Shown here: in pieces, positions 14,550-15,774 of the stretch
How positions within the stretch are numbered: the first letter of the stretch is position 1
How the letters are laid out: every line of letters starts with the position of its first letter
NCBI GenBank assembly: GCA_051650305.1
Contig: JBOFIT010000034.1
Coordinates: 1 to 15,774 of the forward strand
Origin: JBOFDK01 sp051650305
GTDB lineage: Bacteria > Bacillota > Clostridia > Lachnospirales > Cellulosilyticaceae
Length of the DNA stretch: 15,774 bases
Direction: 5' to 3'
The notes under the pieces: model-generated
Database searches by the model: none
Told to the model about the DNA's origin: nothing
What the model saw: the letters and a program-made list of their open reading frames with translations, nothing else
Position numbers and translations under genes: made by a program

Positions 14550-14578
14550 TTTCAACCTAGTAGAGGATGGGGTATAAT
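14550..14578 (+). promoter_or_regulatory. Putative promoter of topB
   Basis: A perfect TATAAT (14573-14578) lies 32 bp before the topB ATG. The -35 at 17-bp spacing is weak (TTTCAA, 14550-14555). No clear terminator follows the antiporter gene, so read-through into topB is also possible. Confidence 0.5.
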
Positions 14579-14609
14579 AGAAGCAAAATAAGAAAAAATG
14601 GAGAACAAC

Positions 14610-15774
14610 ATGGCGAAAATAGTAGTACTTGCAGAAAAGCCCAGTGTGGCTCGCGATATAGCAAAAGTTTTGAAGTGTAACGAAAAGAAGAACGGGTTTA
14701 TAGAAGGTAAACAATACATCGTCACATGGGCACTAGGCCATTTAGTAGGGCTTGCAGATCCAGAGGCTTATGGGAATCAGTACAAGACTTGGAGTATGGA
14801 GACACTTCCGATGCTACCAAAGCAAATGAAGTTAGTGGTACTTAAAGGTGGCGGCAAGCAATTTGGCATCGTTAAAGAACTTCTTCATCGTAAAGATGTA
14901 AGTGAAATCGTCATTGCGACAGATGCAGGCCGTGAAGGGGAACTCGTAGCGAGATGGATTATCGAAAAATCTGGCGTGAAGAAACCAATGAAGCGTCTTT
15001 GGATTTCATCAGTGACAGATAAAGCAATCCTTGAAGGCTTCAAGAAATTACGCGATGCCAAAGAATACGAGAACTTATACCGTGCGGCAGTATGCCGTGC
15101 AGAAGGAGACTGGCTAGTAGGGCTTAATGTAACCCGTGCCCTTACTTGTAAGTACAATGCACAGCTTTCAGCAGGACGTGTACAGTCAGCAACTTTAAAT
15201 ATGGTGGTACAAAGAGAAGAAGAGATTAAGAACTTCAAGCCTACACCGTACTATCAATTAGTGGCTAAAGCTAAAGGTGTTAACTTTAAGTGGGGAAGTG
15301 ACAAAGGAAATAGCCTTTATAAGGAAGAAGAAGCAAAAGCTATCCTTAAAAAAGTAGAAGGCAAAACGGCTCAGGTAGTAGAAGTGAAGACTGTACCGAA
15401 GAAGCAGTATGCACCAGGACTCTACGACCTTACAGAACTTCAGAGGGATGCCAATAAGCGTTATGGCTTTAGCCCTAAGGAAACCCTTAATATTATGCAA
15501 AGACTATATGAGAATCATAAGGTGCTTACGTATCCACGTACAGACTCCAGATATATCTCAGAAGACATCGTACCTACTTTAAAAGAAAGACTAAGTGCAG
15601 TAGCGGTAGGGAGCTTTAAAAGTGCAGTAGCACAGATTTTAAGAAATGGTATCAAGGCGAATAAGAGTTTTGTGGATAATAGTAAAGTATCTGACCACCA
15701 TGCGATTATTCCTACAGAAGAAGGTGTGAACTTAGCAAATCTTGCTCAAGACGAGAGAAAAGTCTATGAGATGG
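14610..15774 (+). CDS. topB: DNA topoisomerase III, N-terminal part
   Basis: Type IA topoisomerase, which relaxes negatively supercoiled DNA and decatenates daughter molecules. The frame is open from the ATG at 14610 (preceded by GGAG) to the window end, giving 388 complete codons of a protein usually near 700 residues. The Toprim domain begins MAKIVVLAEKPSVARDIA (Glu9) and continues to ATDAGREGE (Asp105, Glu110). SAGRVQS (187-193) follows. The catalytic tyrosine is Tyr308 in VLTYPRTDSRYI. The SDHHAIIPTE block (361-370) is also present. The spacing and the starting residues fit TopB better than TopA. It is cut only by the window edge, with no sign of damage. Confidence 0.95.
   Translation, partial: MAKIVVLAEKPSVARDIAKVLKCNEKKNGFIEGKQYIVTWALGHLVGLADPEAYGNQYKTWSMETLPMLPKQMKLVVLKGGGKQFGIVKELLHRKDVSEIVIATDAGREGELVARWIIEKSGVKKPMKRLWISSVTDKAILEGFKKLRDAKEYENLYRAAVCRAEGDWLVGLNVTRALTCKYNAQLSAGRVQSATLNMVVQREEEIKNFKPTPYYQLVAKAKGVNFKWGSDKGNSLYKEEEAKAILKKVEGKTAQVVEVKTVPKKQYAPGLYDLTELQRDANKRYGFSPKETLNIMQRLYENHKVLTYPRTDSRYISEDIVPTLKERLSAVAVGSFKSAVAQILRNGIKANKSFVDNSKVSDHHAIIPTEEGVNLANLAQDERKVYEM

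Noticed and set aside
14543..14560. Small inverted repeat TAGG/CCTA after the antiporter gene as a terminator
   Set aside because: The stem is only 4 bp and no T-run follows; it more likely overlaps the topB promoter region.
1..15774. CRISPR arrays, insertion sequences, tRNA or rRNA genes, prophage
   Set aside because: No regularly spaced repeats, transposase-like proteins, terminal inverted repeats or recognisable tRNA/rRNA segments were seen.

Overview
The window is about 15.8 kb of AT-rich, low-GC DNA. It has strong AGGAGG-type ribosome binding sites, short intergenic gaps, U-tailed hairpin terminators and a butyrate kinase gene. Together these point to an anaerobic Firmicute of the class Clostridia, perhaps a gut or rumen member of the Lachnospirales. 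The genus is not determined from this sequence.

Left part (1-4026): the 3' end of a pentapeptide-repeat protein gene converges on a minus-strand MFS transporter, and the two share one bidirectional terminator. Divergent from the transporter is a uridine kinase (udk) and butyrate kinase (buk) pair ending in a clear terminator. A roughly 400-bp AT-rich non-coding stretch follows. It holds a 14-bp perfect palindrome and the terminator of the next minus-strand gene.

Centre (4027-11578): this is a complete sialic acid (N-acetylneuraminate) uptake and catabolism locus. A divergent RpiR/MurR-family regulator faces a seven-gene operon: lipoprotein sugar-binding protein, two CUT1-type ABC permeases, NanA aldolase/lyase, a YhcH-family anomerase, a ROK kinase (NanK) and NanE epimerase. 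The expected flux is imported Neu5Ac to ManNAc plus pyruvate, then ManNAc-6-P, then GlcNAc-6-P. No ABC ATPase is encoded here, so one must be supplied from elsewhere. The control DNA contains candidate promoters for both directions, several inverted repeats and a direct repeat flanking a hairpin. A G-U-rich stem-loop separates the binding-protein gene from the permeases, and the nanA Shine-Dalgarno sits in the loop of a small hairpin.

Right part (11593-15774): a minus-strand YjiH-family membrane protein converges on the nan operon. Divergent from it is a CPA-type cation:proton antiporter. The antiporter's leader contains what I read as a fluoride (crcB-motif) riboswitch: consensus promoter, then aptamer, then an overlapping intrinsic terminator, then ribosome binding site and antiporter start. 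This is the most notable element of the window. It suggests that fluoride switches on the antiporter by antitermination. The window ends inside topB (DNA topoisomerase III), of which the first 388 codons are present.
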